A stretch of 64,000 bases of DNA from Petrotoga mobilis SJ95 (GCF_000018605.1 NC_010003.1:782501-846500); one strand, 5' to 3'. Shown: positions 9,448-20,803, counted from the stretch's first letter. The notes: a model not told the origin generated them from the sequence alone. Numbers and translations are program-made.

Positions 9448-10524
9448 ATGAAAATCGATATTCTATCAATAGCTGAGAAATACCCTGGTCAGGGGGTGTA
9501 TTCTGCCACATCGGATCACAAATACATCTTAAAAAAATACAGTGATTACACTATATATGAGAACAAAATTTTAGGAAATTACGATGTTTTACATATTCAT
9601 ACTCTCAACATAAAAAGCTTCTTATCGTTGTTAAAGAATAAGAAAAATTCTTTTTGTGTGATTTCTGCTCATGTAGTTCCTAATTCGTTGAAAGGGAGTA
9701 TAAAATTCAATAAACTATGGTTACCTTTTTTTATTAGGTATTCAAGACATTTTTACAATTCTTCTGACTGTATTTTAGCCGTCAGTGAAGAGACCAAAAA
9801 TGAATTGATTAAGGATCTCAAGATAAATCCTAATAAAATTGTGATCTTTAGAAATTTTGTTATAAAAGAATTGTTTTTCACCAAACCTGAGGAAAAACAC
9901 TCACAAAAATCTTATTTAAGAAAAAAATACGGGTATAATGACGATGATTTCATAATTTTGGGTGCCGGACAGATTCAACCTAGAAAAGGTATAACAGATT
10001 TCGTGGAAACCGCTAAAAGATTAAAGAACATGAAGTTCATTTGGGCTGGTGGAATGCCCTTTAAACATTTAACCGAGCACTATGATGAAATGAACAAGCT
10101 TACAAAAAGGGCTCCTAATAATGTCAATTTTACTGGGACTATAAACCGAGAAAAAATGATCGATTATTATTCTTTATCAGATATTTTCTTCTTTCCTTCA
10201 TTTCATGAAACCTTTGGTTTAGTAGTAATAGAAGCAACTGGAAGTGGTTTACCTTTAGTACTGAGAGATTTACCAGTTTACAAACAAATATTTTCTCCTA
10301 ACTATTTATCTGGTAATTCAGTAGAAGATTTTGTTGAGACAATCAAAAAGCTTAATATTAACAAAGAGTTATATGCTGAATACGAGAAAAAGTCTTACAT
10401 CTTATTTGAAAATTATAGTGATGAAAAAGCCTTTATAAAATTAAAAAATATCTATGAAGAAGGTATAAAGCAAAAAATCCATACAGGAGGAAAAAATGTC
10501 AGAGGAAAAAGACAAAGACAATGA
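9448..10524 (+). CDS. GT4-family glycosyltransferase
   Basis: Retaining, GT-B fold glycosyltransferase, probably acting at the cytoplasmic membrane face. The C-terminal nucleotide-sugar domain carries GAGQIQPRKGITDFVE (near 170) and the E-x7-E motif in ETFGLVVIE followed by ATGSGLP (near 258). Length is 358 residues. The start is ATG 9448 with GAAGGGA upstream; the TTG at 9433 overlaps that site. It overlaps the following flippase-like gene by 29 bp, so the two are translationally coupled. A role in glycolipid or surface glycan synthesis is likely; donor and acceptor cannot be read. Confidence 0.85.
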   Translation: MKIDILSIAEKYPGQGVYSATSDHKYILKKYSDYTIYENKILGNYDVLHIHTLNIKSFLSLLKNKKNSFCVISAHVVPNSLKGSIKFNKLWLPFFIRYSRHFYNSSDCILAVSEETKNELIKDLKINPNKIVIFRNFVIKELFFTKPEEKHSQKSYLRKKYGYNDDDFIILGAGQIQPRKGITDFVETAKRLKNMKFIWAGGMPFKHLTEHYDEMNKLTKRAPNNVNFTGTINREKMIDYYSLSDIFFFPSFHETFGLVVIEATGSGLPLVLRDLPVYKQIFSPNYLSGNSVEDFVETIKKLNINKELYAEYEKKSYILFENYSDEKAFIKLKNIYEEGIKQKIHTGGKNVRGKRQRQ

Positions 10525-11551
10525 AAGCGCACTTAGTAGAAAAAAAATAATCATTAATCTAATCGTTGTTTTAATTATTGGTTTAGTTATCAACATTGTG
10601 ATCTCTTTTTTTGCTGATTTCCAAGAAACCTTCGCCACCCTTAAAACAATCAATCTAATCTTTATTGTGAAGGTTTTTGTAGTTTTTTCTATGGCTTATT
10701 TGATCGATTTAATAAGATTGTACATAGTCACCTTAAGTTTTCACAAAAAAATAAAGTTTAAAGATGCCATTTATAATACAGTTTCATTCTATTTTATGTC
10801 TAATATTACCCCGATGGCTAGTGGTGGGCAACCATATCAAATATACCATCTTACAAAATTAGGAATAGAATCCACTTTAGCTACAAATATAGTGTTGTCA
10901 AGGCTTGTAGAAAATCTACTGTTCTCTTCTGCCGTTATCTTAATTTTCATAAGAAGAGTAATGAGTATTTTAAGCAGAATAGGAACTGGGAAATATATAC
11001 TTATTATTGGTATTATAGCCGCTTTAGGGTTCTCTGCTTTGTTAATTTTACTATTTTTAAACCCAAAATTGATATATAAGTTGTTTAATTTTTTACTAAA
11101 GATATTTCCATTAAAAAACAAATCGAAATTCGAACAAAGATTACAAAAATTAGAAAATTGGTTGGAAGAGCTAAAGTTAAGTATCAAAACGCTATGGATC
11201 GAAAAGGCACATATAGTTACAATAGACTTTATACTTGGAGGTTTCATCGTTTTTTTTCATTCTTTAGGTTTGCACATTACACTATCATCAATTACGTCAG
11301 GAAGTTACAGCATTCTTGAAGTATTCATACTTTTTATAATAATGAACTTTGTCGTCTATTACATACCTACCCCAGGGTCCTCAGGTGGGGTAGAAGCATT
11401 GTATGGTATCGTTCTTGCCAGTTTCATGCCTGGAAGATTCGTTTCTACTACTGTACTGTTGTGGAGATTTGCAACTTATTATTTACAAATAGCCTTTGAA
11501 GGGGTAATCTTACTTATGACAAGGACAAAAGAAAAAGGAGTCTCAACATAA
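10496..11551 (+). CDS. flippase-like integral membrane protein (UPF0104/LPG_synthase_TM)
   Basis: Multi-pass membrane protein of 351 residues with about eight predicted transmembrane segments. It matches the lysylphosphatidylglycerol synthase transmembrane-region/AglD-type family: FMSNITPMASGGQPYQIY (near 101) and YIPTPGSSGGVEALYG (near 285) are the two conserved loops. There is no catalytic aminoacyl-transfer domain, so it is not an MprF. The start at ATG 10496 has GGAGG upstream. Its overlap with the GT4 gene suggests a pair that makes and moves or modifies a glycolipid. Its stop codon directly abuts the stop of the convergent GlpX-like gene. Confidence 0.85.
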   Translation: MSEEKDKDNESALSRKKIIINLIVVLIIGLVINIVISFFADFQETFATLKTINLIFIVKVFVVFSMAYLIDLIRLYIVTLSFHKKIKFKDAIYNTVSFYFMSNITPMASGGQPYQIYHLTKLGIESTLATNIVLSRLVENLLFSSAVILIFIRRVMSILSRIGTGKYILIIGIIAALGFSALLILLFLNPKLIYKLFNFLLKIFPLKNKSKFEQRLQKLENWLEELKLSIKTLWIEKAHIVTIDFILGGFIVFFHSLGLHITLSSITSGSYSILEVFILFIIMNFVVYYIPTPGSSGGVEALYGIVLASFMPGRFVSTTVLLWRFATYYLQIAFEGVILLMTRTKEKGVST

Positions 11552-12580
11552 TTAATTAATATACTCATTCCTCAAATCGATTAATCTTTTATCCTCTTCC
11601 AAAGATTTCAACCTTATAGTTTTATTTTTTAAATTATGCATAGACTCTATTTTTCTTACGGTTGCACTCTTACTTCTCATCGTAAGTGTATGAGTGTAAG
11701 CAAAACCTTTTACAAATTTAACCCCTTTTAAAAGATCTCCATCGGTTATACCCGTAGCAGAAAATATTACATCTTCTCCGCCAACTATTTCATCGGTATA
11801 AAAGATCTTTTCAAGGTCCCAACCTTCTTCCTTGATCGATTGCTCTTCAATTCTATCCCTTGCCCACAATTTCATTTGAATTTCTCCACCAAGCGTTTTT
11901 AAAGCAGCAGCCGAAAGTATCCCTTCAAGAGTTCCTCCAATACCAACATAGATATCCACCCCGCTATCGGGAACCGCGGTGGCTATGGCAGCTGTAATAT
12001 CTCCATCACTTATTAATTTTATTCTTGAACCAGCTTCTTTAATCTCTTCTATAATCTCTTCATGCCTTTGCCTATTCAAAATAACAAAAGTTAGTTCCGT
12101 AGGTGCAATTCCCAAAACCTCACTTGCAATTTTTATATTCTCTTTCATAGGTTTTCTCAAATCCAATTTACCTTTTAATTCACGACCTACAGCAAGCTTA
12201 TAAGAATAAAAAGTCGGCAGTAATTTAATGCTTCCCGACACCGTGGCGGCAACCGCACTTATGGCATTTGGCAAGCCGAAAGCAGCCAATTTCACTCCGT
12301 CTATAGCATCAACAGCTAAATCCATTTCGGAAGTGTCATCTTGCCAACTACCAACTTTTTCACCTACATACAGCATATTTGAATTTTCTTTATCGTATTT
12401 ACTCATTACTATATTCCCTTTAAAGTCTATGTAATCAAACATACCTCTCATAGCATCGATGGAACTATGCTTGATCATTTCTAGGTTACCACAGCCCAAG
12501 TATAAACTACTCATCAAAGCCGATGCTTCTGTAACCCTTACAAAATCCATAGTCAACTCTGGATAAATCTTCTTTTCCAT
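11552..12580 (-). CDS. GlpX-family protein with substituted metal-site residues
   Basis: The protein aligns along its length with class II fructose-1,6-bisphosphatase (GlpX): FVRVTEASAL at the N-terminus, MLYVGEKVGS (near 69), SDGDITAAI (near 191) and GIGGTLEGILSAAAL (near 212). It differs at the active site. Where GlpX has GRGDKxxAD the sequence is GCGNLEMIKH, so the Lys29 and Asp33 equivalents are lost. The GEGE loop is SKYD, and DPIEGT is DAIDGV. The equivalents of Asp85 and Glu213 remain. It may be a divergent phosphatase, another sugar-phosphate enzyme, or a regulator. Start ATG 12580 is preceded by AAGGGGG; 342 residues. Confidence 0.8.
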   Translation of the reverse strand: MEKKIYPELTMDFVRVTEASALMSSLYLGCGNLEMIKHSSIDAMRGMFDYIDFKGNIVMSKYDKENSNMLYVGEKVGSWQDDTSEMDLAVDAIDGVKLAAFGLPNAISAVAATVSGSIKLLPTFYSYKLAVGRELKGKLDLRKPMKENIKIASEVLGIAPTELTFVILNRQRHEEIIEEIKEAGSRIKLISDGDITAAIATAVPDSGVDIYVGIGGTLEGILSAAALKTLGGEIQMKLWARDRIEEQSIKEEGWDLEKIFYTDEIVGGEDVIFSATGITDGDLLKGVKFVKGFAYTHTLTMRSKSATVRKIESMHNLKNKTIRLKSLEEDKRLIDLRNEYIN

Positions 12581-12646
12581 AAAAACGCCCCCTTATAAAA
12601 TTTTTTTAATTGTCTTTAAAATGTCTAACTCTGTGTTAGCGTTTCT

Positions 12647-12675
12647 ATTATAATATTTTTATACCCTTTAAACAA
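12647..12675 (-). promoter_or_regulatory. promoter of the GlpX-like gene
   Basis: On the minus strand TTGTTT (12675-12670) and TATAAT (12652-12647) are 17 nt apart. A short hairpin CTAAC/GTTAG and a fragment (GTGTTAGCG) of the GC-rich dispersed repeat lie in the leader at 12626-12643. Confidence 0.6.
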
Positions 12676-12827
12676 ATAATAAAATTGAAGAAAATTTAAG
12701 TTTAAACATCGTAATCAATTCTATTTCGAAATATTTCTTCCTAATCATTTATAAACGGATTATTTGAGTATTCATAAATCAGAACTGTATGAAAAATTAT
12801 TTAACTGTGCTTATTTTCAAAAAAATA

Positions 12828-12836
12828 TGGTAAAAT
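12828..12836 (+). promoter_or_regulatory. extended -10 promoter of the M18 aminopeptidase gene
   Basis: TGG-TAAAAT is an extended -10 match 18 bp before the start codon. No good -35 is visible at 17 nt. Confidence 0.45.
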
Positions 12837-12854
12837 TTTATTGGAGGTGATCTA

Positions 12855-14273
12855 ATGGACCTAACAGAGTTAGAAAAAAGTTTAACTTTTCAAAAGAAAA
12901 GTGTATGGAGCAAAAGAAACAAAGAAGATATCGATAGGTATACTTCACAGTACAAGGATTTTATCAACTTTTCTAAAACTGAAAGAAAGGCAGCTACATA
13001 CTCAGTGGAGCTCCTTGAAAAAAACGGTTTCAAACCTCTTTCTCATTACGTGAACTTAGGAAAGATAGAGAAAGGGGATAAAGTTTACTTTGTAAACAGA
13101 GATAAAGCGGTATTCGCTCTCAAGTACAACAATCCTTTGAAGGATGGTATCAACATAGTAGGTGCCCACATAGATTCGCCAAGGTTTGATTTGAAACCCG
13201 AGCCAATAGTGGAAGATGAGAATATTGCAATGGCAAAGACTCATTATTATGGTGGAGTGAAGAAGTATCACTGGTTCAACATACCTCTTGAATTACATGG
13301 CGTAGTAATAAAAAGCGATGGAAGTAAAATAGAGGTTTCCATAGGACAAGACGAAAACGATCCCGTATTTGTAATATCAGATTTACTGCCACATCTCGAT
13401 AGAGATTTGGCTAATAAAAAGGTTTCGGAAGCATTTGAAGCCGAGAAAATGAATGTATTAGTTGGTACTACTGCTATTTCCTACGATGAAACCGATAAGA
13501 TTAAAAATCCAGTTAAGTTAAATATCTTGAAGATTTTGAACGATAAATATGGAATCGTAGAAGAAGACTTAGTTAGTGCTGAATTGGAAATCGTTCCTGC
13601 ACTTCCTGCTAGAGATGTAGGATTGGATAAAAGCCTTTTAGCTTCCTACGGACACGACGATAGGGTCTGTGCCTACACAGGATTGACCGCTTTAATCGAT
13701 GCTCAAACATCTGTAAAAAACCCGGCAGTTTTACTAGTCGACAAAGAAGAAATAGGTAGCGATGGAAATACAGGAGCAAAAAATCATTTCTGGATCTACG
13801 TTTTGAAGAAAATTGCCGCTTTAGCAAAAGAAGAAGAACTACTTCAAAACATAGAAGAAATTCTCACCAATTCTACTTTGCTTTCAGCCGATGTATCAGC
13901 TGCTGTAGATCCAAATTACAAAGAAGCTCACGATCTATCCAACGCTCCAAAATTGGGTTACGGTATAACTCTTATGAAATACACAGGTTCAGGAGGCAAA
14001 GGAAGAACAAACGATGCAAATGCTGAATTAGTAGGAAAAGTTAGAAACCTTTTCAACAAAGAAGGCATATCTTGGCAAATAGGAGAACTGGGAAAGGTAG
14101 ACAGAGGCGGAGGAGGAACCATAGCCCTTTTCTTTTCTGAAAAAGGTTTAGACGTTTTGGATGCTGGCGTGCCGCTTTTGGGGATGCACTCTCCGTATGA
14201 AGTGGCATCAAAAGCGGATATATACGAAACTTATTTGGCATATAAAACTTTTTACGAAAAGTTTGGAAAATGA
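12855..14273 (+). CDS. M18-family aminopeptidase
   Basis: Cytosolic di-zinc aminopeptidase of clan MH. Signature segments are GAHIDSPRFDLKPEP (near 102, metal His), LVDKEEIGSDGNTGAK (near 295, catalytic and bridging acids), TGSGGKGRTNDANAEL (near 374), and GMHSPYEVASKAD near the C-terminus (last metal His). Length is 472 residues, as expected for M18 aminopeptidase I-type enzymes. The start ATG 12855 follows GGAGGTGATCTA. Its stop overlaps the start of the next gene by 4 bp (ATGA), so the two downstream unknown genes are cotranscribed with it. It probably trims peptides for amino-acid recycling. Confidence 0.93.
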   Translation: MDLTELEKSLTFQKKSVWSKRNKEDIDRYTSQYKDFINFSKTERKAATYSVELLEKNGFKPLSHYVNLGKIEKGDKVYFVNRDKAVFALKYNNPLKDGINIVGAHIDSPRFDLKPEPIVEDENIAMAKTHYYGGVKKYHWFNIPLELHGVVIKSDGSKIEVSIGQDENDPVFVISDLLPHLDRDLANKKVSEAFEAEKMNVLVGTTAISYDETDKIKNPVKLNILKILNDKYGIVEEDLVSAELEIVPALPARDVGLDKSLLASYGHDDRVCAYTGLTALIDAQTSVKNPAVLLVDKEEIGSDGNTGAKNHFWIYVLKKIAALAKEEELLQNIEEILTNSTLLSADVSAAVDPNYKEAHDLSNAPKLGYGITLMKYTGSGGKGRTNDANAELVGKVRNLFNKEGISWQIGELGKVDRGGGGTIALFFSEKGLDVLDAGVPLLGMHSPYEVASKADIYETYLAYKTFYEKFGK

Positions 14274-14833
14274 GAATTTTTGTAGGAAACTCTGCAAATG
14301 CAATGGAATTTTTTGATTTTGATTTAATATTATCAACCTCAGGTTGGTCTTTAAACGACCAATCTGAGGTTATTGCTATCAATAACAAAGAGTATGTAGA
14401 ATGTTATATAAACAGGAACAAAACGTACTTAAACAAGGATAATCGGTTCATCACAGAAAAAGATGTTTTATTATCTTTTGGGTTTACCAACGATGCTCTA
14501 AATTTTGAATTTTATTTCTTGAATCTTTTGTATCAAGTGGATTTAATCGTTCTATCTTTGAACTTCTCTGAAAATTTAGAAAGAAAAGTACTCCTGCATA
14601 TTCAGTCTAATTTGAGAATTGTAAAAATACCGGCGATAATTATCAACACGTCGAAAAACGAATCTACGGTGTCCTACATCGTTCCCAATTACAAAAACGA
14701 ATTCGTGATCAAAAACGCTATTTATTTCACACTTGATTTTAAAAAGAGTAAAAATTATATGTACTCTTTTGGAAAGTATTTATCGGATTTGAAAGAAACA
14801 ATTCACACCTATGATGTCAAGGTGTTGAGGTAA
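14270..14833 (+). CDS. unrecognised protein coupled to the aminopeptidase gene
   Basis: A 187-residue soluble protein that I cannot assign to a family. There is no signal peptide. It begins MRIFVGNSANAMEFFDFDLI and is rich in Ile, Leu, Asn and Lys. The start codon overlaps the aminopeptidase stop (ATGA), so translation is probably coupled. The coding region contains a 15-bp hairpin at 14335-14371. The next gene, 3 bp downstream, is also unrecognised; their shared lengths of hydrophobic beta-like stretches suggest a working pair, but this is inference. Codon use and base composition match the neighbours. Confidence 0.7.
   Translation: MRIFVGNSANAMEFFDFDLILSTSGWSLNDQSEVIAINNKEYVECYINRNKTYLNKDNRFITEKDVLLSFGFTNDALNFEFYFLNLLYQVDLIVLSLNFSENLERKVLLHIQSNLRIVKIPAIIINTSKNESTVSYIVPNYKNEFVIKNAIYFTLDFKKSKNYMYSFGKYLSDLKETIHTYDVKVLR
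14335..14371 (+). repeat. 15-bp intragenic inverted repeat
   Basis: Left arm AACCTCAGGTTGGTC (14335-14349), loop of 7 nt, right arm GACCAATCTGAGGTT (14357-14371). In RNA all 15 positions pair, one as a G-U wobble. It starts 66 nt inside the coding region. There is no downstream T tract, so it is not a normal terminator. Confidence 0.8.
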
Positions 14834-14836
14834 AAA

Positions 14837-15541
14837 ATGAGATCACAACATCTGTTCTTAAAGCTACATTATAATTTTCTTAAAAAAGAATTATTTGAGT
14901 CTTTAAAAATGATTGAAGAACCCAAAAGTTATAATAAGAACAGCTTAGGTATATACGTAATAAAAAAATTGAAACCAAAAAGCATAATAAAACAGCTTGC
15001 TGAAGGTATTAACCAAGGTTTTTATATCTTTTTTTTCTCTTCTAACAAAAACATCCACTACCGCAAATTACACTTGATTTCTGAAATTGTCAATATTTAT
15101 GGAATTCATTTGATTCTATTTCTAAAAAACGATATTCTCAAACTTTTCAACAATCAAGTTATCTTCATAAACCAGGAAAGAAGTTTAACTCATAGATTAT
15201 TCTCAATAAACTCTTATAAAATCTCTTTTATCCTTCCAGAAGAAATGATAAATCCCGCTGTTATAACAACTTTGAAGATTCAAGAAGTTGACTTAGTATT
15301 CAGCAAAAGTCCTGTGGCTGGCAACAATCAAGACTTAGCTAATAATTTGCTTGCATATGTTCTAACAGATCAAAAAATATTTTCCCCTTCTATTCTAGAG
15401 GAAGATAGAACCTCATTGAAAGAAAGGGAAAAAGTTTGGCTCAATTTAAGTTATTTAAAGGCTATCAAAGATAATTATTTAGAAAAAAATTACAACGATT
15501 TGCAAAGGATAAAAACAAAAATAGACCTAATTCAAAGATAA
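14837..15541 (+). CDS. unrecognised 234-residue protein
   Basis: I do not recognise this family. The protein is basic, with no signal peptide, and contains a hydrophobic core around LHLISEIVNIYGIHLILFL (near 75-95) and a Lys/Glu-rich helical C-terminus. The segment VDLVFSKSPVAGNNQDLANNL hints at a nucleotide- or substrate-binding loop but is not diagnostic. The start ATG 14837 has GAGGT about 7 nt upstream and lies 3 bp after the previous stop. It ends 12 bp before the stop of the convergent atpC, with no clear terminator between them. Confidence 0.7.
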   Translation: MRSQHLFLKLHYNFLKKELFESLKMIEEPKSYNKNSLGIYVIKKLKPKSIIKQLAEGINQGFYIFFFSSNKNIHYRKLHLISEIVNIYGIHLILFLKNDILKLFNNQVIFINQERSLTHRLFSINSYKISFILPEEMINPAVITTLKIQEVDLVFSKSPVAGNNQDLANNLLAYVLTDQKIFSPSILEEDRTSLKEREKVWLNLSYLKAIKDNYLEKNYNDLQRIKTKIDLIQR

Positions 15542-15553
15542 TTAAAAAGCCAT

Positions 15554-15952
15554 TTACTTTCTCTTTGACATATTGACCCTCAAAAGATTCTTCTCAATTC
15601 TTGTTTGTAATTTTATTTTTTTAAATTGATCTTCCGTTGCTTTAATCTGTTCTTGGGCACTTTCCATAGCTTTCCTTGCGGCTTCAACATCTATATCTTC
15701 CGATCTTTCAGCAGCGGTGGTAACAATGGTCATTTCCTCCCCCGTCATCTCCAAAATACCACCATGGATGGCGAAACTCTCAACTGAGTTATCTGCTTTT
15801 TTTATTGATACAGGGGCGATTCTCAAAGAAGTCACTATTGGCAACCTTTGAGTTAAGGTTCCCATAGACCCCTCTTTTGTTTTAAATTCTACATACTGAA
15901 CGTCTTCTTCATACTTTACCCCTTCTGGGGTAACAACTTTGAATTTAAATAT
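15554..15952 (-). CDS. atpC: ATP synthase F1 epsilon subunit, apparent AUA start
   Basis: Epsilon subunit of the rotor stalk. The reading frame homologous to other epsilon subunits begins FKFKVVTPEGVKYEEDV and runs into GSMGTLTQRLPIVTSLR and a C-terminal helical hairpin (EAARKAMESAQEQI). The first ATG (15865) would delete the first beta strands. Extending upstream, the frame is open to an AUA at 15952 preceded by AGGTGG at 5 nt; a stop codon (TAA) lies directly before it. No ATG, GTG or TTG occurs in between at the right place. I therefore annotate AUA as the start, giving 132 residues. It is the last gene of the atp operon, 25 bp after atpD. Confidence 0.85.
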   Translation of the reverse strand: MFKFKVVTPEGVKYEEDVQYVEFKTKEGSMGTLTQRLPIVTSLRIAPVSIKKADNSVESFAIHGGILEMTGEEMTIVTTAAERSEDIDVEAARKAMESAQEQIKATEDQFKKIKLQTRIEKNLLRVNMSKRK

Positions 15953-15977
15953 TTATACCACCTGCCTTACAAACACT

Positions 15978-18220
<2,243 letters not shown>

Positions 18221-18235
18221 TTAAAATCACCCCAA

Positions 18236-19750
18236 TCATCTAAACACATTCAAAAATTTTGAGATTGCTTCATTCAGCTCTTTCTTTATCTCATCTGCTA
18301 TGTCTTTGCTCTCTCTTATCTTATTTAAGGTATCCCTATAATTTTCTTTAAGATAAGCTAAAAATTGTCTTTCAAAATCACTTATTCTATCTGTAGGGAT
18401 CTGATCCAAATAACCTTCATTGGCAGCGTAAATAACGGCAACTTGTTCTTCCATCTCCATTGGTGAATACTGTGGTTGCTTCATCAATTCAGTGAGCTTT
18501 TCTCCTTTTGTTAGCTGTTTCTTTGTTGCCTCATCAAGATCAGCAGCAAACTGAGTGAAGGATTCTAACTCTCTGTACTGTGCTAAGTCTAATTTTAAAG
18601 ATCCAGCTACCCTTTTCATCGCCTTCGTCTGGGCATCTCCACCGACCCTTGAAACAGATAAACCTATGTTAACAGCAGGTCTTATCCCTGCGTTAAACAA
18701 CCCTGTTTCTAAATAGATCTGGCCATCCGTTATTGAAATAACGTTGGTAGGAATATATGCAGAAATATCGTTCGCCTGTGTCTCGATTATTGGTAAAGCT
18801 GTCAAAGATCCATTTCCATAGTTTTCGTTCAACCTAGACGCCCTTTCCAACAATCTGGAATGCAAATAAAAAATATCTCCGGGATAAGCTTCCCTTCCTG
18901 GCGGCCTTCTAAGTAAAAGTGATATCTCCCTGTAAGCAGCGGCATGTTTGGTTAGATCATCATAAATTACCAACGCATCCTTACCATTAAACATAAAATA
19001 TTCTCCAATTGCTGCACCAGCGTAAGGAGCTATATACTGTAAAGAGGCAGGATCTGAAGCATCTGCTGCCACTACTACAGTGTAGTCCATTGCACCATAC
19101 TTCTCTAAATTATCGATAGTTCTTGCTAAACCTGATGACTTTTGCCCAATCGAAACATAAATACAAAAAACATTTTTCCCTTTCTGGTTTATAATTGTAT
19201 CAGTAGCTATAGCGGTTTTACCAGTTTGTCTATCTCCGATTATAAGCTCTCTTTGACCTCTTCCTATAGGGATCAAGGCATCCAACACTTTCAACCCAGT
19301 TTGAAGAGGTGTATCAACGGGTTTTCTAGTTACAACACCCATTGCCTTTCTTTCAATTGGATAAAAATCATCGGTGTTTATTTCACCCTTTCCATCCAAT
19401 GGCATACCTAAAGGATTAACAACTCTACCTAGCAACTTTTCACCAACGGGTACTTCTATTATTCTGTTGGTTCTAACTAATTTGTCTCCTTCTTTTATTC
19501 CTTTATAATCTCCCAAGGTAATAATACCAACGTTATCTTCTTCTAAATTCATAGCTATACCGTAGATCTTTTCACCTTCAGATGTTTCTATTTCAACCAA
19601 TTCGTTGGTCATAACATCCTTCAAACCGTAAGCCCTAACGATACCATCGCTTACCTGCATTACCCATCCTATTTCTTTTATCTCTCCACTTTCATAACTT
19701 TTAATACGCTCTTCTATTACTTTTGTCAACTCATCTGGATTAACTCTCAA
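18236..19750 (-). CDS. atpA: ATP synthase F1 alpha subunit
   Basis: Non-catalytic nucleotide-binding subunit of F1. Motifs are the Walker A GDRQTGKT (near 170), [12 protein letters not shown] (near 263) and the [13 protein letters not shown] segment (near 360). The likely start is TTG 19750, giving (M)[15 protein letters not shown], behind GGAGGTG at 5 nt and matching the usual N-terminus of the family. The ATG nine codons earlier (19777) would overlap atpH by 38 bp and has no good ribosome-binding site. With TTG the overlap with atpH is 11 bp. Length is 504 residues. Confidence 0.96.
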   Translation of the reverse strand: MRVNPDELTKVIEERIKSYESGEIKEIGWVMQVSDGIVRAYGLKDVMTNELVEIETSEGEKIYGIAMNLEEDNVGIITLGDYKGIKEGDKLVRTNRIIEVPVGEKLLGRVVNPLGMPLDGKGEINTDDFYPIERKAMGVVTRKPVDTPLQTGLKVLDALIPIGRGQRELIIGDRQTGKTAIATDTIINQKGKNVFCIYVSIGQKSSGLARTIDNLEKYGAMDYTVVVAADASDPASLQYIAPYAGAAIGEYFMFNGKDALVIYDDLTKHAAAYREISLLLRRPPGREAYPGDIFYLHSRLLERASRLNENYGNGSLTALPIIETQANDISAYIPTNVISITDGQIYLETGLFNAGIRPAVNIGLSVSRVGGDAQTKAMKRVAGSLKLDLAQYRELESFTQFAADLDEATKKQLTKGEKLTELMKQPQYSPMEMEEQVAVIYAANEGYLDQIPTDRISDFERQFLAYLKENYRDTLNKIRESKDIADEIKKELNEAISKFLNVFR

Positions 19751-20315
19751 ATATTTCACCTCCACCGATTGGGGCATAGGCAGATTGAATGTCCTGTAAA
19801 AATCCTTTTACAGAGTAATCAAAGAACTTATCTCCGATGTACAACTGTAATCCACCTATAAGATCTTCATTAAATTGTGTTCTTAACTTTATTTTTCTTC
19901 CTGTTTTATTTTGAATAGCTTGTTTAACCTGATTTATAATCGTATTACTTACTTCATTAGGAAGCACAAGCCTCACTTCTACAACTTTTTCTCTCTCTAA
20001 ACTCTCTTGATATAAAATATGAGACATAAAAGGAATCAAATTTTGACGCCTTTTATCAGCCAGAACTTCCAAAAATTGAACAAAAATAGTATCATCAAAT
20101 TCTGATACATCTTTCATTCTTGAAACTATATGTTTTGGCGGAATCAACGGGCTATATACCATGTCTCTAAGAGATTCGCTACTTTCGAGAGCTTTTTTTA
20201 ACCTTTGAAACGCTTCTACATATTCATCTAATCTTGAAATTTCACCTTTCTCTTCCAAAGTACCCAAAAGGGCTTGGGCATACTTTGAAGCCAAAAAATA
20301 AGAAGCTTTCATCAC
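19740..20315 (-). CDS. atpH: ATP synthase F1 delta subunit
   Basis: Peripheral stator subunit (OSCP homologue) that ties F1 to the b-subunit stalk. The N-terminal helical bundle starts with [18 protein letters not shown] and the C-terminal domain includes [21 protein letters not shown], the conserved delta signature. Length is 191 residues. The start overlaps the atpF stop by 4 bp (ATGA), with AGGGGA upstream. Confidence 0.95.
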   Translation of the reverse strand: MMKASYFLASKYAQALLGTLEEKGEISRLDEYVEAFQRLKKALESSESLRDMVYSPLIPPKHIVSRMKDVSEFDDTIFVQFLEVLADKRRQNLIPFMSHILYQESLEREKVVEVRLVLPNEVSNTIINQVKQAIQNKTGRKIKLRTQFNEDLIGGLQLYIGDKFFDYSVKGFLQDIQSAYAPIGGGEIFES

Positions 20316-20803
20316 AATTCCCCTTTGTCTTTCAAACTGTTTATAGCCCTTCTTATCAACTCTTCATTCTTCTTTTTATCGATCTGCTCCTTCAATATCA
20401 TAGAAGAAATCGTAACAGCCAGAGAAACAATTCTCGATTGCAGTTCTCTTGCTGCACTTTCTTTAATCTCTTCAGCCTCTTTTTCTGCTTTGTCTAAAAT
20501 AAACTTCCTTTGCTCTTGAGCCTCTCCTTGAGCAGCCTTGATTATAGATTTAGCTTGCTCATCGGCTTCAGATAAAATTTCACGCCTTTTTTCATCTGCT
20601 TCAGATAGTTGTTTATCCAATTCTTCTTTCTTTAATTGGGCTTCTAATCTTAATTTTTCAGCCTCATTCAAATTCTTCTCTACTTCTTTTTTTCTTTTAT
20701 CTGTCATATCAAAATATGGCTTGTACAACAACCTGTACATAAGAAACATGAAAGCCAAAAAACCTACTAAATTAACTATGGAAGTTAAGTTAAAAGATAT
20801 CAT
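20312..20803 (-). CDS. atpF: ATP synthase F0 b subunit
   Basis: Stator stalk subunit. It has one N-terminal transmembrane helix (residues 6-25) followed by a long charged coiled coil rich in Glu, Lys and Ala (DKRKKEVEKNLNEAEKL onward). Length is 163 residues, standard for b. ATG 20803 follows AGAGGTGA. It is coupled to atpH by an ATGA overlap and lies 49 bp after atpE. Confidence 0.95.
   Translation of the reverse strand: MISFNLTSIVNLVGFLAFMFLMYRLLYKPYFDMTDKRKKEVEKNLNEAEKLRLEAQLKKEELDKQLSEADEKRREILSEADEQAKSIIKAAQGEAQEQRKFILDKAEKEAEEIKESAARELQSRIVSLAVTISSMILKEQIDKKKNEELIRRAINSLKDKGEL

Noticed and set aside
11552..12580. Plain annotation as fructose-1,6-bisphosphatase class II
   Set aside because: Overall similarity is clear, but several metal-site residues are replaced, so the catalytic name would overstate the evidence.
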